DNA of 64,000 bases from Bacteroidaceae bacterium (GTDB taxonomy: Bacteria > Bacteroidota > Bacteroidia > Bacteroidales > Bacteroidaceae), in assembly GCA_017617235.1 (NCBI GenBank), contig JAFZWQ010000032.1, forward strand, positions 1 to 64,000, in the 5' to 3' direction. The notes beneath the pieces are model-generated. The model ran no database searches. It worked only from the letters and a program-made list of their open reading frames with translations, and was not told where the DNA came from. This document shows, piece after piece, positions 28,384 to 36,817 of this stretch. Both the position numbers and the translations under genes were made by a program. Positions within the stretch are counted from its first letter, which is position 1; each line of letters starts with the position of its first letter.

Positions 28384-29103
28384 ATGAACCTGATAATAGA
28401 CATAGGGAACACGCGGGCGAAGTTGTTCGCATTCGACGGAGACCAGCTGGTGGACCATATTATGTGTGGTCACGATTTGTCTGAAATGCACCATTTCATC
28501 GAGAAAAACGGGTGCAAGCGCGGCATCCTTTCCACAACGGCAGGACTGACGAAAGAAGCCAAGCAGCGCATCGAAGAACTACCTTTCGAGCTGCTGCAGA
28601 TGACGGGACAGACGCCAACACCCGTCCGTGTGGAGTATAGGACACCACAAACGCTGGGAACCGACCGCCTGGCAGCCATCGTTGGCGCACAGGCCATGCG
28701 GCCAGATTCCAACATATTGGTTATCGACTGCGGCACTTGTGTAACGTACGACTTCCTGGACGCCAACGGCTGCTACAAGGGGGGCAACATATCGCCAGGC
28801 CTGGAGATGCGACTAACTGCCCTGCACCAACAGACGGCCCGTTTGCCACAAGTGGATGCGGAAGGCGATGTTCCAGAGATGGGATACGACACAGCAACTG
28901 CCATTCGCAGTGGTGTAATTTGGGGACTTCGACACGAAATTAATGGCTATATTGGACGGTTCAAGCAGAAATTTCCCTCTCTTTCAGTTTTTTTAACGGG
29001 AGGAGACGCTAAGAAATTGGATATGTCGGAAGAAAGTTGTATCTTTGCGGACAATTTTATTGTCCCACGCGGACTTAACCGGATATTGAACTATAACAAA
29101 TGA
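28384..29103 (+). CDS. coaX: type III pantothenate kinase
   Basis: A 239-residue kinase for the first step of coenzyme A synthesis (pantothenate to 4'-phosphopantothenate). It is of the ASKHA-fold CoaX type, which is insensitive to CoA feedback. Motifs: DIGNT at residues 6-10 (phosphate binding), then GTDRLAAIVGA and VIDCGTCVTYDF (second aspartate motif, about 115-126), GGNISPGLEMR and TATAIRSGVIWG, and FLTGGDAKKL. The length is typical for the family. The stop overlaps the next gene's start by 4 bases (ATGA). It begins a conserved Bacteroidota gene order with an outer-membrane protein, lptC, a CorC-type protein and a foldase. Confidence 0.97.
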   Translation: MNLIIDIGNTRAKLFAFDGDQLVDHIMCGHDLSEMHHFIEKNGCKRGILSTTAGLTKEAKQRIEELPFELLQMTGQTPTPVRVEYRTPQTLGTDRLAAIVGAQAMRPDSNILVIDCGTCVTYDFLDANGCYKGGNISPGLEMRLTALHQQTARLPQVDAEGDVPEMGYDTATAIRSGVIWGLRHEINGYIGRFKQKFPSLSVFLTGGDAKKLDMSEESCIFADNFIVPRGLNRILNYNK

Positions 29104-30416
29104 TTCAAATAAAGAGATTTGCCTGTCTGGCAGCGACCCTGCTGACATCAGTTATGCTGGTTGCACAGACGAATGGCAGCAACTCCTCATATTCACGCTT
29201 CGGACTGGGCACATCGAACAACCAGTCGCAAGGCTTTAACCGCGCCATGGGAGGTGTGGCACAAGGCATGAGAGACGGCGGGCAGGTGAACTTCCTGAAT
29301 CCTGCCTCGTATGCCGTTATAGACTCGCTTACCTTTCTCTTCGACGTGGGCATGGGCATGCAACAAGGGCACATGAAGAGCAACGGAACCAGCCTGAACG
29401 CCTTCAATGCCTCGCTGGAATACGTGAATGCAGGATTCCGCATGAAAAAAGGACTGGGCATGTCCATCGGATTCATGCCCTACACCACCATCGGATACAA
29501 TTTCGATACCACCAAGCAGGTGGGAAGTTCGTACACTTCGTCGAAATCCATCAGCACAGAAACGAACTATTACGGCAACGGAGGTCTGCACGAAATATAC
29601 ATGGGTGTGGGATGGAATCCGATTGCAGATCTGAACATCGGTGCCAACATTGGTTATCTGTGGGGCGCCTACACACACACCCTCGACCAGCAATTCTATG
29701 AAGGGGGCAAGACCAGTTCGAACTATAATACGCAGAACGAGGTGTGGGACAGCGACATAAAAACCTATAAGATAGATTTTGGTGTGCAATACCCCATCAA
29801 ACTGAATAAGAAGAACAGCCTGACCCTGGGTGCATCGGCAAGCATTGGCCACAATATAGGCAGCGAAGTTAAAATGCTGCGCTTCACCAGCAAAGGCGAT
29901 ACCTTGACAAGCAAGGCAACGGATGCCTTCGAACTGCCATACGTCTTTAGCGGAGGAGCATCGTGGCGACATGGGGACAAACTGACCATCGCTGCCGATT
30001 ACACACAAGAACGCTGGAGCGGATGCAAAGTCCCCATTTCTTATTCGACAGCAACGTCCAGCAGCATACAGATAGTTACAAATCAGTACCTCAATCGCCA
30101 TCGCTTTGCCCTTGGTGCAGAATACATTATCAACCCCATGGGACGCAAATACGGGCAACTGATTCGCTACCGTCTGGGTGCTTCGTACGCTACGCCAAAC
30201 ATCAAGGTGAACGGAGAGGACGGACCTACGGAATACGGCATCACAGCAGGTGTGGCCCTACCGTTAACCACGCGTAGCAAATCGTTAATCAATGTCACGG
30301 CAGAATGGATGCGACGCAGCCCCAGCACGAAAGGACAAATCACAGAGAACTATCTCATGTTGCACTTAGGCATCACTTTCAATGAGGCTTGGTTCATGAA
30401 ATGGAAGTTCCAGTGA
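29100..30416 (+). CDS. outer-membrane beta-barrel protein (FadL/OmpP1-like)
   Basis: A 438-residue exported protein. Residues 1-22 are a signal peptide (ending MLVAQ). The mature start (YSRFGLGTSNNQSQGFNRAMGG plus LNPASYAVIDSLTF) resembles the N-terminal plug and first strand of FadL-family transporters and PorV-like proteins. The rest alternates amphipathic strands and turns and ends in LMLHLGITFNEAWFMKWKFQ, a typical barrel closure. It is translationally coupled to coaX. Its place before lptC suggests a role in outer-membrane biogenesis or hydrophobic-solute transport. No substrate can be named from sequence. Confidence 0.85.
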   Translation: MIQIKRFACLAATLLTSVMLVAQTNGSNSSYSRFGLGTSNNQSQGFNRAMGGVAQGMRDGGQVNFLNPASYAVIDSLTFLFDVGMGMQQGHMKSNGTSLNAFNASLEYVNAGFRMKKGLGMSIGFMPYTTIGYNFDTTKQVGSSYTSSKSISTETNYYGNGGLHEIYMGVGWNPIADLNIGANIGYLWGAYTHTLDQQFYEGGKTSSNYNTQNEVWDSDIKTYKIDFGVQYPIKLNKKNSLTLGASASIGHNIGSEVKMLRFTSKGDTLTSKATDAFELPYVFSGGASWRHGDKLTIAADYTQERWSGCKVPISYSTATSSSIQIVTNQYLNRHRFALGAEYIINPMGRKYGQLIRYRLGASYATPNIKVNGEDGPTEYGITAGVALPLTTRSKSLINVTAEWMRRSPSTKGQITENYLMLHLGITFNEAWFMKWKFQ

Positions 30417-30418
30417 TT

Positions 30419-30490
30419 TGATGATTTAGGGATTTAGGGATTTAGAGGTTTAGAGGTTTAGAGGTTTAGTGATTTAGGGATTTAGAGATA
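30419..30490. repeat. tandem GATTTAG / AGGTTTAG repeats
   Basis: About nine successive 8-9-base units (GATTTAGG, GATTTAGAG, GTTTAGAG) between the outer-membrane gene and lptC. They are simple degenerate repeats with no hairpin potential. The gap otherwise holds only the lptC start region. Confidence 0.75.
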
Positions 30491-30492
30491 AA

Positions 30493-31221
30493 TTGGGAAA
30501 AGGAAACAACATATACGGAGATAGAGGAAAGCGGCTTGTGCTGCTTTCTCATTTTCTCATTTTCTCATTTTCTCTGCCTTTTATTTTCTCCTGCGAGGGG
30601 GAACAAGAGCAAATGACTGCAACCCTAGGGGAGAACGACTCAACCGTATTTATGCGTTCAAGAGGCATCAGTTCACTCATCTCGGACTCTGGCGTGCTAC
30701 GTTATAAACTGGTGACAGAAGAATGGGACATCTATACCAATACAAGTCCTGCCACCTGGAAGTTCATGAAGGGATTACTCATGGAAAGGTTCGACGAATC
30801 ATTCCACATCGACCTTCATGTACAGGCTGATACCGCCTACCTGCATGAGCAGAAGTTGTGGGAGCTGCGCGGACGAGTCGTAATTCGCAACATAGAAGGC
30901 ACGCTCTTCCGCACTGAAGAGTTGTTCTGGGACATGAACGAGCACCAGATGTGGAGCACGAAATACATGCGCATCAAGACCACAGACCAAGAACTGGAGG
31001 GAACAGACTTCCGCTCGAACGAGCAAATGACGGATTATTACGTATCGAACTCGATAGGAGCCTTCCCCGTCAGCGATGTCGACGGAAGCAAGAACGAGGA
31101 GACCCCATCGGACACCGCTGCCGCTGTAGCTGCCACCACACCTACTACGCCTGAAAAGCCCGGCCGCATCATGCCCACAGCTCCTGGCAAGCACGAAAAA
31201 CAACAAGGACACTGGAAGTGA
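30493..31221 (+). CDS. lptC: LPS-export periplasmic protein LptC
   Basis: About 242 residues, with a lipoprotein-type signal (lipobox IFSC at about residue 34). The LptC/OstA-type beta-jellyroll spans about 55-195, with SGVLRYKLVTEEWDIY, then DTAYLHEQKLWELRGRVVI and GTLFRTEELFWDMN. This is the usual Bacteroidota LptC signature: the LPS transport bridge component between the inner membrane and LptA. A Thr/Pro-rich low-complexity tail (about 205-242) is extra. The start is uncertain. The frame opens at a TTG (30493) just after a tandem repeat, and a GTG lies about 15 codons later. The signal peptide itself is encoded by a TTTCTCATT tandem repeat (30545-30576). Confidence 0.85.
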   Translation: MGKGNNIYGDRGKRLVLLSHFLIFSFSLPFIFSCEGEQEQMTATLGENDSTVFMRSRGISSLISDSGVLRYKLVTEEWDIYTNTSPATWKFMKGLLMERFDESFHIDLHVQADTAYLHEQKLWELRGRVVIRNIEGTLFRTEELFWDMNEHQMWSTKYMRIKTTDQELEGTDFRSNEQMTDYYVSNSIGAFPVSDVDGSKNEETPSDTAAAVAATTPTTPEKPGRIMPTAPGKHEKQQGHWK

Positions 31222-31256
31222 ATTGAAAGTTGAAAATTGAAAATTGAAAGTTGATA
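31220..31256. repeat. tandem GAAAATT / GAAAGTT repeats before the CorC-type gene
   Basis: Four units of 7-8 bases (ATTGAAAGTTGAAAATTGAA and so on) fill the entire 35-base gap between lptC and the next start codon, where a ribosome binding site would be expected. Confidence 0.65.
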
Positions 31257-32528
31257 ATGCTCATCATCAGTTGCATCATAGTATTGCTGTTCTCAGCCTT
31301 CTTCTCAGGCATGGAAATCGCATTCGTATCGAGCAGCAAGCTGCGCGTCGAAATGGATAAAGCCTCGAAAGAAGGTATAACATCACGCATACTTGGCGTA
31401 TTCTACGCACACCCCAACAACTTCATATCCACACTGTTGGTGGGTAACAACATAGCTCTCGTCATCTACGGAATACTGATGGCACAACTCATCGACGAGT
31501 ACGCACTCAAGCCCATGGGACTGATGGAAAGCGAAACCCTGAGACTGAGCATACAGACCATCGTAAGCACCTGTATCGTGCTGGTAACCGGCGAGTTCCT
31601 GCCCAAGACCATCTTCCACCTAAACCCCAACGGCATGATGAACGCATTTGCCTTTCCAGCATACCTGTTCTACGTGCTACTCTACCCCATCAGCAAGTTC
31701 ACGAGCGGGCTGTCGAAATTCTTCCTCTGGATAATAGGTGCCAAGGTGAAACCTGCCGTAAAGAAACAATCCTTTAGCAAGGTGGACCTCGACGACCTTA
31801 TTCAACGCAACATGGACCATGTGAGCGACGAAAGTGAAATCAACGAGGAAGTGAAAATCTTCCAGAATGCGCTGGAATTCGCAGAGACGAAGGTCAGAGA
31901 CTGCATCGTACCCCGCACGGAAATCGATGCGGTAAGTATTGATACTTCCCTGGACGTCCTGCTTAACGAATTCATCGAAAGCGGGCACTCCAAAATCATC
32001 GTCTATCGCGAAGATTTGGACGACATCGCAGGTTTCGTACATTCGAGCGAGATGTTCAAACTGAAAGCAGGCGATGACTGGACACAGAACATACGCGAAA
32101 TACCCATCGTTCCTGAAACCATGACGGCCCAGAAGCTGATGAAAAGTTTCATGCAGCAAAAGAAGTCGCTGGCCATCGTCGTCGACGAATTCGGTGGAAC
32201 AAGCGGTATTGTTACGCTCGAAGACCTGGTTGAGGAAATCTTTGGCGAAATCGAAGACGAGCACGACAGTAACAAATATGTCGCCAAAGACTTAGGGAAT
32301 CAGGAATATCTGTTATCCGCCCGACTCGAGATTGAAGCCATAAACGAACGCTTCGACTTAGGGCTTCCAGAGAGCGAAGAATATTTGACACTGGGCGGAC
32401 TTATCCTGCATGAATACCAAAGCTTCCCGAAACTGAACGAAGTGGTTAAGTTCGGGCACTGGGAATTCAAGATTGTCAAGAACACTACGACCAAGATCGA
32501 GCTCGTGCGCCTAAAAGTATTAAAATAA
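31257..32528 (+). CDS. CNNM/CorC-HlyC family membrane protein with CBS pair
   Basis: About 423 residues from the ATG at 31257; the TTG two codons earlier lies in the repeat. The DUF21/CNNM transmembrane domain (1-150) opens with SAFFSGMEIAFVSSSKLRVE and contains LLVGNNIALVIYGILM and VTGEFLPKTIF. A CBS-domain pair (about 195-320) has VRDCIVPRTEIDAV and SLAIVVDEFGGTSGIVTLED. The C-terminal CorC_HlyC domain follows (about 340-420). The family handles divalent cations (Mg2+/Co2+ efflux or transport). In Bacteroidota the gene has a fixed place between lptC and the PpiD-like foldase. The length is normal. Confidence 0.93.
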   Translation: MLIISCIIVLLFSAFFSGMEIAFVSSSKLRVEMDKASKEGITSRILGVFYAHPNNFISTLLVGNNIALVIYGILMAQLIDEYALKPMGLMESETLRLSIQTIVSTCIVLVTGEFLPKTIFHLNPNGMMNAFAFPAYLFYVLLYPISKFTSGLSKFFLWIIGAKVKPAVKKQSFSKVDLDDLIQRNMDHVSDESEINEEVKIFQNALEFAETKVRDCIVPRTEIDAVSIDTSLDVLLNEFIESGHSKIIVYREDLDDIAGFVHSSEMFKLKAGDDWTQNIREIPIVPETMTAQKLMKSFMQQKKSLAIVVDEFGGTSGIVTLEDLVEEIFGEIEDEHDSNKYVAKDLGNQEYLLSARLEIEAINERFDLGLPESEEYLTLGGLILHEYQSFPKLNEVVKFGHWEFKIVKNTTTKIELVRLKVLK

Positions 32529-32582
32529 CAGGTTATACGTGCGATTTTTAATTTTTAATTTTTACCTTTTAATTTAATTTTG

Positions 32583-32590
32583 TATCTTTG
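32583..32590 (+). promoter_or_regulatory. promoter of the foldase gene (-7 box)
   Basis: TATCTTTG, 51 bases before the ATG. The -33 region is the TTTTTAATTTTTACC repeat area and only approximates TTTG. Confidence 0.6.
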
Positions 32591-32641
32591 TGCGCTTATT
32601 GCGAATTAGCTAATAATAAATCAATAAAAACATAAATTAAA

Positions 32642-34804
32642 ATGGCAACATTACAAAAAATCAGAAGCAAAGGCACAGCCCTTATCCTCATCCTGGGTTT
32701 GGCCTTGTTTGCATTCATTGCGGAGGAGTTGGTTCGTGCCCTCTCTTCCAGCCGTAACGCCAGTCGCCAAGTAATTGGTGAGGTCTACGGCGAAAACGTT
32801 ACTTATCAGGAATTCAACGACCTGGTAGACGAATACGAGAACGCTGTGAAGTTAGGCAATGGTGGTCAGAACCTGACCGAAGCCCAGAACATTCAACTGC
32901 GCGATCAGGTTTGGAACGAGTTCCTTCAGAACCAAGTAATCGCCCACGAGGCAAAGGCTTTGGGTCTGACAGTCACCGATGCTGAACTGCAGAACATCAT
33001 CAATACCGGTTCCAGCCAATTGCTGCGCCAGACTCCGTTCGTTAACCAGCAGACGGGTATGTTTGATGTTAACATGCTGAACCAGTTCCTCAAGAACTAC
33101 GATGAAATCCAGAACAATCCCGACTACCCCGAGGCACAGAAGGAAGTATTGGTTCAATACTACAAATACTGGAAGTTCATTGAAAAGCGAGTACGCGAGG
33201 ACGCTCTCAGCCAGAAGTATCAGAACCTGCTCAGCGCCTGCCTGATTTCCAACCCCGTCAGCGCTAAGGCTTCCTTCGAAGCACGCAACAACGAAACACA
33301 AGTGCTGTTGGCTGCCGTTCCTTATACCTCTATCAAGGATGGCGACATCGAAGTCAGCGAGGACGAGTTGAAGGCTAAGTACAAGGAACTGGCACAGCAG
33401 GCCCCCGAACTGTTCGACATGCAGGAAGAAGCTCGCGACATCAAATACATCGTGGTTCCCGTAACTGCCAGCGATGCCGACAAAGATGCCCTGACGAAGG
33501 AGCTCAACGAGTTCAAGGAAGCTATGGAGACCAGCGAGAACCTGGCCAACACCGTACGCGAAAGCCGTTCCAGCATCAGCTACAGCGGTCTGCCTGTAAG
33601 CCGCAAGGCTCTGCCCAATGACATTGCAGCACAGTTGGACAGCATGGCTCCCGGCACCAGCGTTGGTCCCACCATCAATACATCCGACAACACCATGAAC
33701 GTGGTGAAATACATCGCCAAGGTTCAGCAGCCCGACTCTGTTGAATACCGTGTCATTTCTGTTCCCGGCAGCGACGACAAGGCCAAGGCTACAGCCGATA
33801 GCATCTTTACAGCCCTCAACGCCGGTGCACCCATCGACACCATTGCCAAGAAGTACAACCAGGCTGCAGAAGCCCAGTGGATTACTTCCGAGCAGATTGG
33901 TAACAACAGTTTGCGCGATGACGACAAGAAGTTCGTTGAGAGCCTCTTCACCACCGCTGCTGGCTCATACAAGAAAGTGGAACTCTCTAACGGCAGCCTT
34001 ATCATAAAGGTTACCGACAGCCGCAACATCATCGACAAGTACGACGTAGCCATCATCAAGCGCTCCATCGACTTCAGCGAGGATACCCACAACAGCATTT
34101 GGAACAAGTTCAGCTCATTCCTGGCTGCTAATCCCACACAGGAGGACATCGAAGCCAATGCCGCAAAGGCTGGTTACATGGTTCAGACCGCACCCTACGT
34201 AACCCCAGGTAGCCACTATGTTGCCAACGTTCCCAGCACAACAGATGCCCTGCGTTGGATTTTCAAGAGCAAAGTAGGCGATGTGAGCGAACTTTATGAA
34301 GCAGGCAGCGCCAACGACCAGTTGCTCGTAGTCATGCTCACCGCTATTCACAAGAAGGGTATGCGCGACTTCAATGACGAAGCTCTGAAGGAGTATCTTA
34401 AAGAGGAAGTCACCAAGGACAAGAAGGCCGCCCAGCTCATCGAGAAGATTCAGGGCATGAAGAGTATTGCTGAAGTAGCCAAGGTTGCTGGTGCCGTTCA
34501 GGACACCGTCAGCAACATTTCCTTCGCTTATCCCGTCTTCGTGCAGAAGGTTGCCCAGAGCGAACCCGCACTGAGCGGTGTTGCCAGTGCTGCCAAGAAG
34601 GGTCAATTCGTTACAGGCATCAAGGGTAATGGTGCTGTATACGCATTACAGGTTCTGGACAAGAGCAAACTGGAAGGCAAGTTCGACAAGAAAGAGGAAG
34701 AGGCTCAGCTGGCCAGTGCTAACCAGCGCAGCATCAACGGTGCCCTGTCGTACCTGTTGCGTAAAGCCAAGATCGAGGACAACCGTTACCTGTTCTATCA
34801 GTAA
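32642..34804 (+). CDS. PpiD/SurA-type membrane-anchored periplasmic foldase
   Basis: A 720-residue protein with an uncleaved N-terminal membrane anchor (residues 11-32, GTALILILGLALFAFIAEEL). A SurA-N-like helical chaperone domain follows (about 40-240). A parvulin-like peptidyl-prolyl isomerase segment lies in the middle (about 345-450, with VEYRVISVPGSDDKAKATAD and DDKKFVESLFTTAAG), with a second helical part at the end. This is the PpiD layout: a chaperone at the inner membrane that helps newly exported outer-membrane proteins fold. It has its own promoter and a clear terminator. It closes the envelope-biogenesis cluster that begins with coaX. Confidence 0.92.
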   Translation: MATLQKIRSKGTALILILGLALFAFIAEELVRALSSSRNASRQVIGEVYGENVTYQEFNDLVDEYENAVKLGNGGQNLTEAQNIQLRDQVWNEFLQNQVIAHEAKALGLTVTDAELQNIINTGSSQLLRQTPFVNQQTGMFDVNMLNQFLKNYDEIQNNPDYPEAQKEVLVQYYKYWKFIEKRVREDALSQKYQNLLSACLISNPVSAKASFEARNNETQVLLAAVPYTSIKDGDIEVSEDELKAKYKELAQQAPELFDMQEEARDIKYIVVPVTASDADKDALTKELNEFKEAMETSENLANTVRESRSSISYSGLPVSRKALPNDIAAQLDSMAPGTSVGPTINTSDNTMNVVKYIAKVQQPDSVEYRVISVPGSDDKAKATADSIFTALNAGAPIDTIAKKYNQAAEAQWITSEQIGNNSLRDDDKKFVESLFTTAAGSYKKVELSNGSLIIKVTDSRNIIDKYDVAIIKRSIDFSEDTHNSIWNKFSSFLAANPTQEDIEANAAKAGYMVQTAPYVTPGSHYVANVPSTTDALRWIFKSKVGDVSELYEAGSANDQLLVVMLTAIHKKGMRDFNDEALKEYLKEEVTKDKKAAQLIEKIQGMKSIAEVAKVAGAVQDTVSNISFAYPVFVQKVAQSEPALSGVASAAKKGQFVTGIKGNGAVYALQVLDKSKLEGKFDKKEEEAQLASANQRSINGALSYLLRKAKIEDNRYLFYQ

Positions 34805-34838
34805 TCGCAAGACTTTCTAGGATAAACCAAGATAAAGG

Positions 34839-34878
34839 AAATCCTCCTGGCCGACTGGCTGGGAGGATTTTCTTTGTT
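34839..34878 (+). terminator. terminator after the foldase gene
   Basis: AAATCCTCC (34839-34847) pairs with GGAGGATTT (34862-34870), with loop TGGCCGACTGGCTG, followed by TTCTTTGTTATTTTT. Confidence 0.8.
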
Positions 34879-34942
34879 ATTTTTCTGTTTAGGGAAAAGA
34901 TATTCCTTACCATCCAAGAATCAAAATTACAAAACCCATTTA

Positions 34943-35072
34943 CTTTTCTAATAACAAATCAACAACTTTAACCTTCGGTTTTAGATACTCCCGCTCGAAA
35001 ATACTTAAACAAGTTTGGTATTTCCCTCGCTAATTCGTATCTTTGTCATCATCAACACTAAAACAAAACACC
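34943..35072 (+). promoter_or_regulatory. upstream region shared with 36818-36951 (copy 1), including promoter
   Basis: A ~130-base leader homologous to the one before 36952. The conserved blocks are CTTTTCTAATAACAAATC, AACTTTAACCT-CGGTTTTAG with ATACTC, TTCCCTCGCT, and ATCAACAC(T/C)AAA before CATGAAA. The promoter in it is TTTG 35014-35017 and TATCTTTG 35038-35045 (20-base spacer). The conserved block 60-90 bases upstream of the -33 box could be a regulator-binding site. Confidence 0.8.
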
Positions 35073-36257
35073 ATGAAACGAATTTTCCTGATATATGCAG
35101 TTCTGTGCGTTTCCCTCAACGGCTGGGGACAAAGTTCGAAAACACTGGTAGGATATCCCACCATCTTTTCCGAGTATGAAGATTACTTCGATGAATGGAT
35201 TTTGACACATGAACGTTTCCTGACTACCGACTGGGCGAAGAAAAAATGGTGGATGTATTACCACTTCGCGGACAATACTTATAAAAAAGAAAAACTGTAC
35301 ATAGCTTTGGGCGACAGTATTCTGGGCGATAAATCGTATGCTCGCATCATCCTGGGAGAAAAAACATTGCTTTATCGCCAAGAAGGCGACAAGGTGTATA
35401 TCCGCGACAATGGCGAAGACAAACTGTTGATTGACTACAGTCTGAAGGGAGGTGATTCGTTCATCGACCCGCAAGGCATAAAATATATCGTGACGGCCAC
35501 AACTTCACCTAAACATTACGATTATGATTATTGGATATACCAATGCGTACAAATACGAGGAAAAGATACACCTAAAATCCTGTATCTGAAAACAGAGGAC
35601 GGTGCTCAGGAAGACGAATGGATAGAGGGCTTGGGCTCCGCCTACTGGGGTATTCTTCCACCGTATATGGCAAAGAGCCAGGGCGTTTACCCATCAAGTC
35701 CTGTCAAATCTCACGTCATTATGGCATTAGCTCCCATCTATTATCCATCAAGAAACTATTTGTGGGCAAACTATGAACTGAACGAAACCGACTTCAAGCA
35801 CATTAACCTCAACTTGTATGTTAACGATGGTGATGATGACAACCATAGAAATCTAGAGCCTTGGACATTCAATTTCATAGATGACACATTATGCATAACA
35901 ACAGATGAAAGGACTTTAAACATAAAACCGACCTTTGCTGAATGCTCAATCGATAACAATATCGTAAAGGTATCCATTGGGCAAATGTACGAGGGGTTTG
36001 AGGATTGTGACTGTATTTTTGAAGGAGTGCTCGATATCCGCATCCCTGGCTTCGCACCAGGCACCTATCAGGTGGACATCTCCGGACACGAGAAAGTAAC
36101 TTTGGAATGCAAGGACCCAGCGGACGGCGTGGATGTAGTGAAGCAGGGAGCGACAGGAACCGACAAACGCACCTACGACCTCTCTGGTCGCCACGTTCCT
36201 AGCAAGCCCCAGCGCGGCCTTTACATCCAGGGCGGAAGGATTAAAGCACGGGAATAA
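35073..36257 (+). CDS. secreted protein with T9SS-like tail
   Basis: A 394-residue exported protein (signal peptide MKRIFLIYAVLCVSLNGWGQ). I chose the ATG at 35073 because the open frame before it runs into the promoter's -7 region. The body has no recognisable catalytic motif. It is aromatic-rich (KKKWWMYYHFADNTYKKEKL) and could be a beta-propeller-like or carbohydrate-facing domain. A Cys-containing middle (EDCDCIFEGVLDI) leads to the tail KRTYDLSGRHVPSKPQRGLY plus IQGGRIKARE, a typical Prevotella sorting-tail pattern. The promoter region is homologous to that of the large protein at 36952, so the two are probably coregulated. Confidence 0.82.
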   Translation: MKRIFLIYAVLCVSLNGWGQSSKTLVGYPTIFSEYEDYFDEWILTHERFLTTDWAKKKWWMYYHFADNTYKKEKLYIALGDSILGDKSYARIILGEKTLLYRQEGDKVYIRDNGEDKLLIDYSLKGGDSFIDPQGIKYIVTATTSPKHYDYDYWIYQCVQIRGKDTPKILYLKTEDGAQEDEWIEGLGSAYWGILPPYMAKSQGVYPSSPVKSHVIMALAPIYYPSRNYLWANYELNETDFKHINLNLYVNDGDDDNHRNLEPWTFNFIDDTLCITTDERTLNIKPTFAECSIDNNIVKVSIGQMYEGFEDCDCIFEGVLDIRIPGFAPGTYQVDISGHEKVTLECKDPADGVDVVKQGATGTDKRTYDLSGRHVPSKPQRGLYIQGGRIKARE

Positions 36258-36269
36258 CGAGTCTCGTCA

Positions 36270-36296
36270 GGGGCCCTAATTCAGGGCCCCGTTTTC
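36270..36296 (+). terminator. terminator after the secreted protein
   Basis: GGGGCCCT, loop AATTC, AGGGCCCC, then GTTTTC: a compact GC-rich stem followed by T. Confidence 0.85.
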
Positions 36297-36355
36297 GTAG
36301 GCAGCCTCAGGCTGACCCTATTTCCTACTGTTGACAGTGAAATAAAAGACCCTGT

Positions 36356-36602
36356 GACAATTCGGACAAATGGACAAACATTTTTTCTCCTTCCCCCAGC
36401 CTCGAAGCCCCCTTGATGGTAGAGAGAACTATAATTAAATAATATTGATTAAGTATATTATTAAATAAGTATATAATGATTTAATTATAGATGATAATAA
36501 ATATCGATAATAATATTTATTCAATAATATATATCCTCTAATATATATAGCCCGCCGCGGAGGGGGTGTGCAAAAATTAATTGTCCATTTGTCCGAATTG
36601 TC
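36356..36602. repeat. inverted arms of GGACAAA-type repeats around an AT-rich core (locus C)
   Basis: Left arm 36356-36377 (GACAATTCGGACAAATGGAC then AA) is the exact reverse complement of 36581-36602. Each arm is made of 7-9-base near-repeats (TTTGTCC, ATTGTCC, GAATTGTCC). The core (about 36425-36550) is A/T with several internal palindromes such as CTATAATTAA ... TTAATTATAG. Confidence 0.85.
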
Positions 36603-36656
36603 CGGATTCTGCAAATCACCCCCTCGCGAGCCGCGTCACAACGCCTCCTGAACCGT

Positions 36657-36688
36657 GTCCCAACGCTACCCACGGAGCGTTGTAACGC
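36657..36688 (-). repeat. GC-rich palindromic module, inverted partial copy C
   Basis: On the minus strand this reads GCGTTACAACGCTCCG then TGGGTAGCGTTGGGAC. It corresponds to the right half of copies A and B, with TAC for TGT/TGC at the palindrome centre and a one-base length change. Its reversed orientation goes with its position to the right of the arms instead of the left. Confidence 0.8.
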
Positions 36689-36817
36689 AAGGCGGATAGC
36701 GTTGTGACGCTCGAACAATAGCGTTGAAAACGTGTCGAAAATCGCGACAATGACAGTGACATAATTCGGCCCCCTTCCAATTTAAATTGAAAATTGAAGA
36801 AGGTTTTTATGTTTTTG

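Noticed and set aside
36356..36735. Retron or group II intron RNA
   Set aside because: No reverse transcriptase gene is present anywhere in the window, and the AT core has no conserved intron domains.
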